A stretch of DNA of 64,000 nucleotides. It comes from BJGV01 sp964194745. GTDB lineage: Bacteria > Pseudomonadota > Gammaproteobacteria > Burkholderiales > Nitrosomonadaceae. The position numbers were made by a program, and so were the translations under genes. Below the pieces are notes generated by a model that ran no database searches, had not been told where the DNA came from, and saw only the letters and a list, made by a program, of their open reading frames with translations. Positions 35,611 through 45,292 of the stretch are shown here, piece by piece. Positions within the stretch are counted from its first letter, which is position 1. Each line of letters starts with the position of its first letter. Location of the stretch: positions 2,170,001 through 2,234,000 of the forward strand of contig OZ252054.1 in the NCBI GenBank assembly GCA_965248035.1, written 5' to 3'.

Positions 35611-38055
35611 GTGAACACACTTATTCGTACTTTTTTTCTCGATTTAATACGAAAACGTACCGGAATCAGAACCCAATGCAATAATTATCAAACTCCATTT
35701 AGAGCAGAATTGCTCAGCATAATGATTTGCTTTGGAGCGGCCACTATGGCTTCTTCTTACGATACCTTTGCAGAGTCAAATATCGTTGCTGGTAATACGG
35801 AACAAATATACAACATTTCTGCAGGTTCGTTGAAAAATGCTCTTGATTATTTTATAAAACAGACAGGGATTAGCCTTTCCTATGATTCTGCAAAAATAGA
35901 AGGTATTACGACAAAAGGGCTAAAGGGCAAGTTTTCTATTCAGAAGGGGTTAGATCGCTTATTGGCCGAAAGTGGTTTGCAAGCGGTGCCGCAGGCTGAG
36001 GGGTACATCGTGAAGAAAGCTCAAACACCTCAACCTGAAACAGAGCCTACAAAGAAACCAACTATACTACCAGTGGTACAAGTCTCCGCAGACAAAGACA
36101 GCGGTTATGCCACTCCAAGAAGCACCACTGCAATGAAGACAGATACCCTGCTGCGTGATACCCCTCAATCTGTAACGGTAATCACACAGAAACAGCTACA
36201 GGATCAAGCACCCCTTAGTATGACTGAGGCTATGCGTTATGTGCCAGGTATAGGCGTGTCATCAGGGGAGGGTAATCGTGATGCGCTGGTTTTTCGTGGT
36301 AATCGTTCAACTGGGGACTTCTATATTGATGGTATGCGAGATGACGTTCAGTATTTTCGAGATTTTTACAATATCGACCGGATTGAAGTATTAAAAGGCC
36401 CTAATGGAATGATTTTTGGACGCGGCGGCTCGGGTGGCGTGATCAACCGAGTCCGTAAGAAGGCGAACTGGGCCCCGATACATGAGATTAAATTCTCAGC
36501 TGGCACATACGACCATAAGCGATTTTCCCTGGACGTGGGACATGTTATCAATGACATGGTTGCCATTCGCCTCAATGGTTTGTTTGAAGATTCAGAGAAT
36601 TTTCGTGACGGTTTTGAGCTTCAGCGTTATGGTGTGACTCCTACGATCACAATTAAGCCCACTAACCGTACCAAGGTTGTTATTCACGCGGAACTGTTTG
36701 ATGATGAGCGCATTGCCGATCGAGGGATTTCATCATTTATGGGGAGTCCCTTTAATACGAAGCGTTCGACATTCTTTGGTGGCCCTGCTGCCCGTAGCCC
36801 AACAGATACGACTGCTATGTCTATTGGCATGCTTATTGATCATAAATTTAATAATAATGTGACTATTAGAAACCGTACGCACTATGCTAATTTCGATAAA
36901 TTCTACCAGAACGTATTTGCAGGTAGTTCGGTCAACACGGCAGGAATGGTAACGCTGGGTGCATATAACGATACGACTGAGCGGGAAAACTTTTTCAATC
37001 AAACCGATCTTTTACTTTCATTCGACACGTGGCGATTTAATCATAAGATGGTAACAGGGGTCGAAGTAGGGCGGCAGGTTACGGACCAGGTGCGACTAAG
37101 GGGTCATTTCAATGGGGTCTCTACAACAGAGGTTGTATCAGCCAGTTTCCCAAACACGGCAACTCCCATAACATTTTTTAACAGAGGGCTTCAAGACTCA
37201 AACAACCATGTCTCAAACAGTTTAGTTAGTGTTTTTATACAAGACCAGATTGAGATTTTGCCACAGCTACATGCGGTCCTAGGTGTTCGCTACAATAGAT
37301 TCGAGGTAGACTTTAAGAGGAAAGATTTCCTCCAACCGGAACTAAAATCTAGGGATGATTTAATTGACCCAAGGTTTGGATTGATATTCAAGCCAATTGA
37401 GCAAGTGTCCATATATGGAAGCTACAGTTTGTCACATCAGCCACGAGCGGGAGATCAACTTAAGTCGATAACCGTAACGAATGCGGCACTAGCTCCAGAA
37501 AAATTCACCAATATTGAAGGGGGTATCAAATGGGATATTCTTCCTAATTTAGCCGCGACCACTGCGTTCTATCAGCTAGATCGTACCAATGTGATTCTTC
37601 CTACAGGTATTGCAGGCGTAAGCTTTCTGGGCAAAGGGACGCGTGTTAGGGGCGTAGAAGCAGGAATAAGTGGCCGGATTACATATGCATGGAGCATTAT
37701 TGGGGCGTATGCCTATCAGGAAGGTACACTTGACACTACAAAGGCGACCTTGGGTGAATTACCTAAGCATACGTACTCAATATGGAACCGTTATGATTTT
37801 ACGCCATGGTTTGGTGCTGCATTTGGTGTGATCGGGCGTAGTAATATGTTTACTACAACTACTAATGCAGTTACCCTGCCAGCCTTTACGCGAGTGGACG
37901 CAGCGTTATACGGAAGAATCAACAAATATTTGCGTGCTCAGGTGAACATTGAAAACCTATTTGATGTGAACTACATTGCAGCCGCCCATAATGACAATAA
38001 TATTGCCCCTGGTTCACCTATTACGGCACGTGCAACGATCATAGCTAGTTTCTAG
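35611..38055 (+). CDS. TonB-dependent siderophore receptor with STN signalling domain
   Basis: 814 residues. After a Tat- or Sec-like N-terminal region (hydrophobic LLSIMICFGAATMASSYDTFA near residues 30-50) comes an STN domain (about 65-130: SLKNALDYFIKQTGISLSYD and a GLDRLLAESGL repeat). The plug follows (RDTPQSVTVITQKQL, FYIDGMRDD, IDRIEVLKGPNGMIFGRGGSGG) and then a 22-strand barrel ending in ITARATIIASF. It imports a ferric siderophore, probably catecholate or hydroxamate. STN domains signal to FecR-type anti-sigma factors, but no fecI/fecR pair is nearby. Start GTG 35611. Confidence 0.9.
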   Translation: MNTLIRTFFLDLIRKRTGIRTQCNNYQTPFRAELLSIMICFGAATMASSYDTFAESNIVAGNTEQIYNISAGSLKNALDYFIKQTGISLSYDSAKIEGITTKGLKGKFSIQKGLDRLLAESGLQAVPQAEGYIVKKAQTPQPETEPTKKPTILPVVQVSADKDSGYATPRSTTAMKTDTLLRDTPQSVTVITQKQLQDQAPLSMTEAMRYVPGIGVSSGEGNRDALVFRGNRSTGDFYIDGMRDDVQYFRDFYNIDRIEVLKGPNGMIFGRGGSGGVINRVRKKANWAPIHEIKFSAGTYDHKRFSLDVGHVINDMVAIRLNGLFEDSENFRDGFELQRYGVTPTITIKPTNRTKVVIHAELFDDERIADRGISSFMGSPFNTKRSTFFGGPAARSPTDTTAMSIGMLIDHKFNNNVTIRNRTHYANFDKFYQNVFAGSSVNTAGMVTLGAYNDTTERENFFNQTDLLLSFDTWRFNHKMVTGVEVGRQVTDQVRLRGHFNGVSTTEVVSASFPNTATPITFFNRGLQDSNNHVSNSLVSVFIQDQIEILPQLHAVLGVRYNRFEVDFKRKDFLQPELKSRDDLIDPRFGLIFKPIEQVSIYGSYSLSHQPRAGDQLKSITVTNAALAPEKFTNIEGGIKWDILPNLAATTAFYQLDRTNVILPTGIAGVSFLGKGTRVRGVEAGISGRITYAWSIIGAYAYQEGTLDTTKATLGELPKHTYSIWNRYDFTPWFGAAFGVIGRSNMFTTTTNAVTLPAFTRVDAALYGRINKYLRAQVNIENLFDVNYIAAAHNDNNIAPGSPITARATIIASF

Positions 38056-38093
38056 ATTTAATTAATTTGTCTAGTGTGCAAAAATATACTTGA

Positions 38094-39656
38094 TCACTCC
38101 CACTCAATTGTTGCAGGCGGTTTACCAGAGATATCATAGACTACTCGGTTAATTCCGCGCACTTCGTTGATGATACGACTGGAAACCTTACTTAATAACG
38201 TATGAGGAAGCTCTGCCCAGTCTGCAGTCATAAAATCCTGGGTTTTAACAGCCCTTAACGCTACAACATAATCATAGGTACGTTTGTCTCCCATTACACC
38301 CACTGATTTCACTGGCAAGAATACAGCGAAGGCTTGTGAGGTTTTTTCATACCAGCCTGCAGAACGCAATTCTTCGATAAAGATCGCGTCAGCATGCCGT
38401 AATAGTTCAGCATACTCGTGTGTTACTTCTCCAAGGATCCGCACACCCAAACCGGGTCCAGGAAAAGGATGCCGGAATACCACGTCATGTGCTAATCCTA
38501 GTGCCAATCCAAGTTCGCGCACTTCATCCTTGAACAGTTCACGTAGTGGTTCAATCAATTTTAAATGTAAGGTATCAGGTAGACCGCCCACATTGTGGTG
38601 GGATTTGATTGTATGAGCTTTCTTGGTTTTGTTACTTGCAGATTCGATCACGTCTGGGTAAATCGTTCCTTGTGCAAGCCATTTAGCATTGTTTATTTTT
38701 GACGCCTCGTGTTGAAATACTTCCACAAACTCGCGTCCAATAATACGGCGTTTCTTCTCCGGGTCGGTGATACCTCTTAGATGTTTAAGGAACTCCTTAC
38801 TTGCATCCACATGTATAACTTTTACACCAAGATTGCTGGAGAAGGTGCTCATTACTTGTTCAGCTTCATTCAGTCGCAACAAGCCGTTGTCTACAAACAC
38901 ACAGGTTAGTTGCTTGCCGATAGCATGATGAATCAGGGCTGCTGCCACTGACGAGTCCACGCCACCCGATAGACCCAGAATGACCTCATCACTTCCTACT
39001 TCAGAGCGGATCTTACTAGTCGCTTCTTCCACGTAATCAGACATATTCCAATCGTAGCCAATACTGCAAATCTCATGGACGAAACGTTCGATAATGTTTT
39101 TTCCTTGAGGAGTGTGAGTAACTTCTGGATGAAATTGCACGCCGTAGAATTTGCGTGTTTCATCAGCCATAGCAGCAATTGGCGCAACGGCATTGCTGGC
39201 CATTACCTTAAAACCAGGAGGCAATGTAGTTACCTTGTCGCCATGGCTCATCCACACATCTAGAAATTCGTGCCCTTCTGTATTGGAGTGATCATGAATG
39301 TGTTTCAGTAGAGCAGTGTGTCCTCTCACACGTACTTCAGCGTAGCCAAATTCGCGTATGCTTGATGTTTCAACTGCGCCGCCGAGTTGTTCTGACATGG
39401 TTTGCATGCCGTAGCAGATGCCTAATACCGGGATACCTAACTCGAATACTATTTGCGGAGCTCGTGGTGTTTTTTCTTTAGTAACGGAAGCGGGACCGCC
39501 TGATAGAATGATACCCCTGGGAGAAAATTCGTGGATGAATTTAGTCGTTACGTCACAGGGGTGAATCTCACAGTAGACATTGGTTTCTCGCACCCGGCGG
39601 GCAATTAGCTGGGAATATTGGGCGCCAAAATCTAGTACAAGGATTTTTTGGTGCAT
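38094..39656 (-). CDS. guaA: GMP synthase (glutamine-hydrolysing)
   Basis: 520 residues. The N-terminal class I amidotransferase domain has the nucleophile Cys in VLGICYGMQTM and the His/Glu pair in GVQFHPEVTHT. The C-terminal ATP pyrophosphatase has the P-loop VILGLSGGVDSSVAAALIHH, and the dimerisation domain ends in GKPPATIEWE, the usual GuaA C terminus. It makes GMP from XMP, glutamine and ATP. It lies 14 bases after guaB on the same strand, so the two are one operon. Confidence 0.96.
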   Translation of the reverse strand: MHQKILVLDFGAQYSQLIARRVRETNVYCEIHPCDVTTKFIHEFSPRGIILSGGPASVTKEKTPRAPQIVFELGIPVLGICYGMQTMSEQLGGAVETSSIREFGYAEVRVRGHTALLKHIHDHSNTEGHEFLDVWMSHGDKVTTLPPGFKVMASNAVAPIAAMADETRKFYGVQFHPEVTHTPQGKNIIERFVHEICSIGYDWNMSDYVEEATSKIRSEVGSDEVILGLSGGVDSSVAAALIHHAIGKQLTCVFVDNGLLRLNEAEQVMSTFSSNLGVKVIHVDASKEFLKHLRGITDPEKKRRIIGREFVEVFQHEASKINNAKWLAQGTIYPDVIESASNKTKKAHTIKSHHNVGGLPDTLHLKLIEPLRELFKDEVRELGLALGLAHDVVFRHPFPGPGLGVRILGEVTHEYAELLRHADAIFIEELRSAGWYEKTSQAFAVFLPVKSVGVMGDKRTYDYVVALRAVKTQDFMTADWAELPHTLLSKVSSRIINEVRGINRVVYDISGKPPATIEWE

Positions 39657-39670
39657 TGAGGGGCTAACCC

Positions 39671-41131
39671 CTATTCCACATGGTAATTTGGAGCTTCCTT
39701 GGTAATCTGCACGTTATGGACGTGAGATTCACGAATGCCGGCTGAGGTGATCTCGACAAATTCAGCTTTCGTATGCATTGCATCAATGGTTTCGCAACCC
39801 AGATAGCCCATGCCTGAACGAACGCCACCCATTAGCTGATGGATTACTGAAATCACGCTACCTTTGAATGGAACGCGGCCTTCAACACCTTCGGGAACCA
39901 ATTTATCGGCATTTTGCTCAGTGTCTTGAAAGTAGCGGTCACTGGAACCTTGCTGCATAGCAGAGAGTGCTCCCATACCCCGGTAAGTTTTGTAGGAGCG
40001 TCCTTGGAACAGCTCAATTTCCCCAGGTGATTCTTCAGTGCCTGCAAATAAACCACCTAGCATTACTGAGTTGGCACCTGCCGCGATTGCCTTGGCGACA
40101 TCACCTGAATAGCGAATCCCCCCGTCAGCAATCATTGGGATACCAGTTCCATTTAGCGCAGAAGACACATTCTGTATCGCAGTAATTTGCGGTACACCAA
40201 CACCAGCAACGATACGCGTGGTGCAAATAGAGCCAGGGCCGATTCCAACTTTTACACCATCAGCACCATGATCAACTAATGCCTTAGCGGCAGTTGCGGT
40301 AGCAATATTGCCCCCAATAACCTGGATATGTGGAAGGCGTTTCTTAATCCACAGTACCCGGTCAAGTACACCTTGAGTATGACCATGCGCTGTGTCTATC
40401 ACGATCACATCCACACCCGCTTCGGCTAATGCTTCTGCGCGTTCGTCACCACCTTCACCCACACCGATTGCTGCTCCCACGCGTAACCGCCCTAGGTCAT
40501 CCTTACAGGCATATGGATGTTCGGACGTCTTGGTAATATCTTTGACAGTGATTAACCCACGCAACTCAAAATTAGTATTCACCACTAGTACTCTTTCTAT
40601 CCGATATTTGTGCAATAATGCCATTGCTTCCTCTCGGGTGGTGCCTTCCTTTACTGTTACTAGCCGATCTTTTGGCACCATGATATTTTTTATGGACTGG
40701 TCCAGATTGGTTTCGAAACGCAAGTCTCGATTTGTGACAATACCTACTACCGTAGAACCTTCTACAACCGGCAAACCGGATATCTTATATTGGCGGGTAA
40801 GGTTGAGTACTTCCCGTACCGTCATGTGTGGAGGAATAGTGATCGGGTCTTTCACTATGCCACTTTCAAACCGTTTAACCTTATTGACATGAACAGCTTG
40901 AGATTCGGCTGACATATTCTTGTGAATAATGCCAATGCCACCTTCTTGAGCAAGGGCAATAGCAAGCCCGGCCTCGGTAACCGTATCCATCGCGGCAGAC
41001 ACTAACGGAATATTAAGAGAGATAGTACGGGTAAGTTGGGTTGAGAGATTAACGTTGCGTGGTAAAACTACAGAATGAGCAGGCAGTAGCAAAACATCAT
41101 CAAAGGTTAGTGCCTTCTGAGCCAGTCGCAT
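39671..41131 (-). CDS. guaB: inosine-5'-monophosphate dehydrogenase
   Basis: 486 residues. The N-terminal TIM-barrel start is LTFDDVLLLPAHS, two CBS domains occupy about residues 95-210, the phosphate-binding loop and active-site Cys are in GIGPGSICTTRIVAGVGVPQ, and the flap contains YRGMGALSAM. It oxidises IMP to XMP with NAD, the rate-limiting step towards GMP, followed by the guaA product encoded downstream. Confidence 0.96.
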   Translation of the reverse strand: MRLAQKALTFDDVLLLPAHSVVLPRNVNLSTQLTRTISLNIPLVSAAMDTVTEAGLAIALAQEGGIGIIHKNMSAESQAVHVNKVKRFESGIVKDPITIPPHMTVREVLNLTRQYKISGLPVVEGSTVVGIVTNRDLRFETNLDQSIKNIMVPKDRLVTVKEGTTREEAMALLHKYRIERVLVVNTNFELRGLITVKDITKTSEHPYACKDDLGRLRVGAAIGVGEGGDERAEALAEAGVDVIVIDTAHGHTQGVLDRVLWIKKRLPHIQVIGGNIATATAAKALVDHGADGVKVGIGPGSICTTRIVAGVGVPQITAIQNVSSALNGTGIPMIADGGIRYSGDVAKAIAAGANSVMLGGLFAGTEESPGEIELFQGRSYKTYRGMGALSAMQQGSSDRYFQDTEQNADKLVPEGVEGRVPFKGSVISVIHQLMGGVRSGMGYLGCETIDAMHTKAEFVEITSAGIRESHVHNVQITKEAPNYHVE

Positions 41132-41378
41132 GATTATGATCCTTTACAAAGAGGCATTATAGCTAAACCATGAGGCTGAGGGCAAATTGGCTTATTAAAT
41201 ATAGCCGGAATTAGTGCCCTTTATTTCATTGACCAGAGTAAGGAAAACCGTTATTTTCAGAATAACTGGAGATGTTTTTTTTAAACTTATACTAAGATTA
41301 TCTTCTAAGACAGGCTGATGAGTATTCTTTGCCTACATATCAGCGGTTAGTGCTTTGCACTAACAACAGGAGAAAGCC

Positions 41379-41831
41379 ATGCTACGCATCGTATTTACAG
41401 TTTTATTATTTGCTTTCAGCATAGTTGCTCATGGAGAATTGTACAAATGGGTGGACAATAACGGTAATACCCAATATACCGATCAGCCACCACCACCAGG
41501 AGCCGCTAAGACTGAAAAGAAACTGAAAATCAAATCAGCACCTGCACAATCTACTGGTGATGAGATTAATGCGCCCAAGAGCTTGGCTGAAAAAGAGTAT
41601 GACTTCAAGAAACGCCTTCATGCTGAGGAACAAGCCGAAGCGAAACAACAGGCTGAAACAAAAGAAAACAAGGAGAAATGTATCCAGGCCAGAAGCAAGC
41701 TGAAAATTTATCAAGAAGCCCCGAAGTTAATCGTATCTGACGGTGCGGGGGGCGTTATTCGTGCGGATGATGTAGCCCGTCAGAAAGGTATCGACGAAGC
41801 GCAAAAGGAAATTGAATCTTACTGCAAGTAA
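41379..41831 (+). CDS. DUF4124 periplasmic protein
   Basis: 150 residues. A signal peptide (LRIVFTVLLFAFSIVAHG) is followed by the DUF4124 motif ELYKWVDNNGNTQYTDQPPPPGA, in which the W-D-x-x-G-x-x-x-Y-T-D-x-P-P pattern is typical. The rest is Lys/Glu-rich and probably helical, with two cysteines near positions 98 and 149. The family is common in proteobacterial periplasms and has no assigned function. It has an AGGAG ribosome site and its own 5' region. Confidence 0.82.
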   Translation: MLRIVFTVLLFAFSIVAHGELYKWVDNNGNTQYTDQPPPPGAAKTEKKLKIKSAPAQSTGDEINAPKSLAEKEYDFKKRLHAEEQAEAKQQAETKENKEKCIQARSKLKIYQEAPKLIVSDGAGGVIRADDVARQKGIDEAQKEIESYCK

Positions 41832-42137
41832 TTATTTATTAATTCTTTTTATTACCACGACTGCTTCCGCACGTTTTCTACGTTTTTCCTTGGGGTCAAC
41901 AGTTAGAGGCCGGTTGATTTCTACGCGATCGTGATCGCGTAAAATTGTCTCGGGTTTGACCAGCTTGCCGAATATACCCAAGCTATTGTGCAATAGGTCA
42001 ATCTCTGGAAATACTTTACAAATCCCAGAAAACTGTACGGCTTGTTCTGCTGAGGTCCCAAAAGGTACTTTTAAATGCCGCAGGACCTGGTTCCATGGCA
42101 ACGCATAAGCAACTTCGATATCAATTAACTTGCTCAC
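41832..42137 (-). CDS. RnfH-family (RatB) ubiquitin-like protein
   Basis: 101 residues with a beta-grasp fold pattern: IDIEVAYALPWNQVLRHLKV, an Ile-centred core, and the family segment FGKLVKPETILRDHDRVEINRPLTVDPKEKRRKRAE. These proteins are encoded with ratA (here overlapping by four bases) next to smpB. The function is not established, despite the RnfH name. The stop abuts the convergent DUF4124 gene. Confidence 0.85.
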   Translation of the reverse strand: MSKLIDIEVAYALPWNQVLRHLKVPFGTSAEQAVQFSGICKVFPEIDLLHNSLGIFGKLVKPETILRDHDRVEINRPLTVDPKEKRRKRAEAVVVIKRINK

Positions 42138-42571
42138 GAATGTTCGTAAACCTCTTCTGCACGTTTAACGAATGATTCTACAAAACTGTTGGCGATAATG
42201 AAAAATACAGGTCCTACCAGATGCTCCAACAATTTGTGAGAGAATGTATAATGCAATCGGAATTCTATCTTGCAAGCATTATCTTCCATAGGAACGAAAC
42301 GCCAGTGACCATCTAGGTGCTGAAAAGGGCCATCGAGCAATGTCATTTCAATCAATTCAGGTGGTTGCCGTGTGTTTTCAGTGGTAAAACTGTGCCTGAC
42401 GTGAAGATAATTAATCTTAATAGTCGCATGTGTGACATCCCCACTTTGCGCCGTAACGGATGATCCTCCACACCAAGGTAGGAATTTGGGATAATCTTCA
42501 ACTGCGTCTACCAGAGCAAACATTCGGCTTGCGGAGTGATTAACTAGAACTGATTTTTCGATTTCAGCCAT
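42134..42571 (-). CDS. ratA: RatA/Coq10-family START-domain protein
   Basis: 145 residues forming one START/polyketide-cyclase domain: MAEIEKSVLVNHSASRMFALVDAVEDYPKFLPWC is the family N terminus, with the LDGPF and LEHLVGPVFFIIANSFVESFVKRA parts that line the lipid pocket. Homologues are described either as ubiquinone-binding Coq10-like proteins or as the RatA factor that blocks 70S ribosome association. It is divergent from smpB, the standard arrangement. Confidence 0.88.
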   Translation of the reverse strand: MAEIEKSVLVNHSASRMFALVDAVEDYPKFLPWCGGSSVTAQSGDVTHATIKINYLHVRHSFTTENTRQPPELIEMTLLDGPFQHLDGHWRFVPMEDNACKIEFRLHYTFSHKLLEHLVGPVFFIIANSFVESFVKRAEEVYEHS

Positions 42572-42661
42572 GGGAGAAGCTGTTCGGAGCCGATGAGATA
42601 GTGTAGAACTCTGTTAACATACACCAAACCCACGCGAAGTTCACTCGTTTTTGTTTCCCAC

Positions 42662-43105
42662 ATGAGTATTGTTCAGAATAAAAAGGCCTTTCACGATTAT
42701 TTCATCGAGGAAAAATATGAAACAGGTGTGGTTTTCGAAGGTTGGGAAGTCAAAGCAATTCGAGCTGGGCGAGTTCAGGTAAAAGAAGCCTACGTTATTG
42801 TCCGTAAAAGCGAGTTGTATCTCATAGGTTGCCATATCAGTCCCCTATCAACTGCGTCCACCCATATTAATCCAGATCCGATACGCACCCGCAAGTTGTT
42901 ATTGCATGCTGAGGAAATCAAACGACTTATTGGTAAAGCGGAGCGTTCTGGTTACACCTTGGTGCCTTTAGATATGCACTATAAGGCTGGCAAGATCAAG
43001 CTTGAAATTGGCTTGGCTAAAGGCAAGAAACAGCACGATAAGCGCGAATCCGAGAAGCAGAAAGAATGGGTGCGCGACCGACAACGTCTGTTGCGGACGA
43101 AATAG
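42662..43105 (+). CDS. smpB: SsrA-binding protein SmpB
   Basis: 147 residues: FHDYFIEEKYETGVVFEGWEVKAIRAGRVQVKEAYV is the tmRNA-binding OB core, and the basic C-terminal tail (KKQHDKRESEKQKEWVRDRQRLLRTK) becomes helical in the mRNA channel during trans-translation. Start ATG 42662. It is divergent from ratA; the tmRNA gene itself is not in this window. Confidence 0.96.
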   Translation: MSIVQNKKAFHDYFIEEKYETGVVFEGWEVKAIRAGRVQVKEAYVIVRKSELYLIGCHISPLSTASTHINPDPIRTRKLLLHAEEIKRLIGKAERSGYTLVPLDMHYKAGKIKLEIGLAKGKKQHDKRESEKQKEWVRDRQRLLRTK

Positions 43106-43119
43106 CCCATGAAATCGCA

Positions 43120-44130
43120 ATGCAAAAGCCCATCGCTATTTGGTTGTTAGTTTGCTGTGCTCTGGTATTTGCCATGGTGGTGGTAGGCGGCGTCACGCGG
43201 CTTACTGATTCCGGACTTTCCATAGTCGAATGGAAGCCCATTGTGGGCACTATTCCTCCCCTTAGTGAGAGTGATTGGGAGGAAATTTTCGAGAAATACC
43301 ATAATACGCCCCAGTATAAAAAAGTTAATCAGGGTATGAGCCCAGATGAGTTCAAAGACATATTCTGGTGGGAATATTTTCACCGGCTACTAGGACGCGT
43401 TATTGGATTGGTATTTTTTATCCCTTTCCTATATTTTATTGTGCGTAAGAGAATTGACCAGCCATTGGGTTTAAAGCTGGCTGGGATTTTTCTACTGGGT
43501 GGACTACAAGGGTTGATGGGTTGGTATATGGTGAAAAGTGGGTTGGTGGATAATCCCCATGTTAGTCAGTATCGTTTGACCGCACATTTGATCCTGGCAT
43601 TTGTTATTTATGCCGCAATGTTTCATGTGGCACTTGGACTGCTCTTCCCTACTGGCACATTGCATAAAGATAACAGGCTTCACAATTTGCACCGTTTCTC
43701 TCAGGTGCTTATCGGGTTAATTTTTCTCATGGTGTTATCAGGAGGCTTTGTTGCTGGCATTCGTGCTGGGCTGGCATACAACACTTTCCCCCTAATGAAT
43801 GGTCACTTCATACCACCGGAGATATTCATGATGGAACCATGGTATCGAAATTTCTTTGACAACATAGCGACAGTGCAATTTGATCATCGTATGATCGCTT
43901 GGATTTTAGCGATTCTGGTTCCGATTTTTTGGTTTAAATCTCGACAACTCATGTTACCTAGACCAACTCATCTTGCTTGTAATTTACTTCTATTCATGTT
44001 GATAGTGCAGATCAGTCTGGGAGTCGCTACTCTACTGATGGTTGTTCCCTTGCCACTAGCTGCATCTCATCAGGCTGGTGCAATGTTATTGTTTACAGCT
44101 GCCCTTTGGGTAAATCACAAATTGCGATAA
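43120..44130 (+). CDS. ctaA: haem A synthase (CtaA/COX15)
   Basis: About 336 residues from ATG 43120; an in-frame GTG at 43066 lies inside smpB and is less likely. Eight membrane helices are visible in two halves. Conserved features: VVGGVTRLTDSGLSIVEWKPI, the haem-binding His in EYFHRLLGRVIG and in QYRLTAHLILAFV, and their second-half counterparts FDHRMIAWILAI and AASHQAGAMLLF. It is the longer COX15-like form with the insertion after helix 1. The enzyme hydroxylates haem O to haem A for aa3 terminal oxidase. Confidence 0.92.
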   Translation: MQKPIAIWLLVCCALVFAMVVVGGVTRLTDSGLSIVEWKPIVGTIPPLSESDWEEIFEKYHNTPQYKKVNQGMSPDEFKDIFWWEYFHRLLGRVIGLVFFIPFLYFIVRKRIDQPLGLKLAGIFLLGGLQGLMGWYMVKSGLVDNPHVSQYRLTAHLILAFVIYAAMFHVALGLLFPTGTLHKDNRLHNLHRFSQVLIGLIFLMVLSGGFVAGIRAGLAYNTFPLMNGHFIPPEIFMMEPWYRNFFDNIATVQFDHRMIAWILAILVPIFWFKSRQLMLPRPTHLACNLLLFMLIVQISLGVATLLMVVPLPLAASHQAGAMLLFTAALWVNHKLR

Positions 44131-44179
44131 ACGCATAATCAAACATAAATTGAGTTCGCCCGGGTTTAAAATAGACATC

Positions 44180-45262
44180 ATGCCTAATACACTTGATCAA
44201 ATCATCCGTCCAGAAATTCTTGATCTCTCCGCTTATCACGTGCCGTCCTCAATCGGCATGGTAAAACTAGACGCGATGGAGAATCCTTATTCTTTACCTA
44301 AGAACATACGTGATGAAATTGCACGACATGCAGCAAATGTTTCAACCAATCGTTATCCCGATACGGATGCTGCCTCACTTAAGGCTGCATTGCGGGAAGC
44401 GATGGGGGTTCCCGTCGGGATGGATATCATGCTGGGTAACGGTTCGGATGAGATCATTCAGATTATCGCCCTAGCCGTAGCTAGACCAGGTGCAGTGTTG
44501 ATGAGTGTTGAACCAGCATTTGCAATGTTCCGCATGATCGCCACTTTTACCAGGATGGGGTATAGTGGTATTCCGCTCAAAGCTGACTTTTCGCTTGATC
44601 TAGATGCGATGCTCACTGCCATCACCAAGTGCCAACCAGCAGTGATTTTTATCGCCTATCCTAATAATCCCACAGGTAATTTGTTTGATGCCGAAGCTGT
44701 CTCGCGTATTATTGAAGCTGCCCCTGGTGTAGTGGTGGTGGATGAGGCCTACCACGCTTTCGCCGATGCAAGTTTTATGAGCAGACTCATGCAACATCCA
44801 AATTTGCTATTGATGCGTACGCTCTCTAAATTGGGGCTTGCAGGATTAAGGTTGGGGTTGTTGGTAGGCAGGCCAGAATGGTTAGCACAGTTGGAAAAAC
44901 TTCGTTTGCCGTATAATGTAGGTGTAATGACCCAGTTAGTTGTTGAAAAGGTATTACAGCATCCTGATATTTTGCAGCAACAGGCGACTGCAATTAAGGC
45001 TGAACGAGTAGTGATGAGTGAATGTTTGAAGGCGCTTGATGGGGTTGAGGTTTTCCCAACGGACGCTAATTTTATTTTATTCCGCGTGAATGAAGCGGGC
45101 CAGGTGTTTTTGGAACTTAAAAAACGCGGTGTATTAATTAAAAACCTTGATGGTTCAAATCCTTTGCTGAGGAACTGCTTGCGCGTGACGATAGGAACAC
45201 CTGATGAGAATGAACAGTTTTTAGAGGCGTTGCAAGCATTGCTCAAGAAACCAATTAACTAA
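44180..45262 (+). CDS. hisC: histidinol-phosphate aminotransferase
   Basis: About 360 residues from ATG 44180 (MPNTLDQIIRPEI); the frame opens ten codons earlier. It is a fold-type I PLP enzyme: GNGSDEIIQIIALAVARPG, AYPNNPTGNLFD with the conserved Asn, VVVDEAYHAF with the Asp-Tyr pair that holds PLP, and MRTLSKLGLAGLRLG with the Schiff-base Lys. It starts the his operon in this window. Confidence 0.94.
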   Translation: MPNTLDQIIRPEILDLSAYHVPSSIGMVKLDAMENPYSLPKNIRDEIARHAANVSTNRYPDTDAASLKAALREAMGVPVGMDIMLGNGSDEIIQIIALAVARPGAVLMSVEPAFAMFRMIATFTRMGYSGIPLKADFSLDLDAMLTAITKCQPAVIFIAYPNNPTGNLFDAEAVSRIIEAAPGVVVVDEAYHAFADASFMSRLMQHPNLLLMRTLSKLGLAGLRLGLLVGRPEWLAQLEKLRLPYNVGVMTQLVVEKVLQHPDILQQQATAIKAERVVMSECLKALDGVEVFPTDANFILFRVNEAGQVFLELKKRGVLIKNLDGSNPLLRNCLRVTIGTPDENEQFLEALQALLKKPIN

Positions 45263-45292
45263 TTTTTTCACCTTTATCCATTAAATTTTCTC

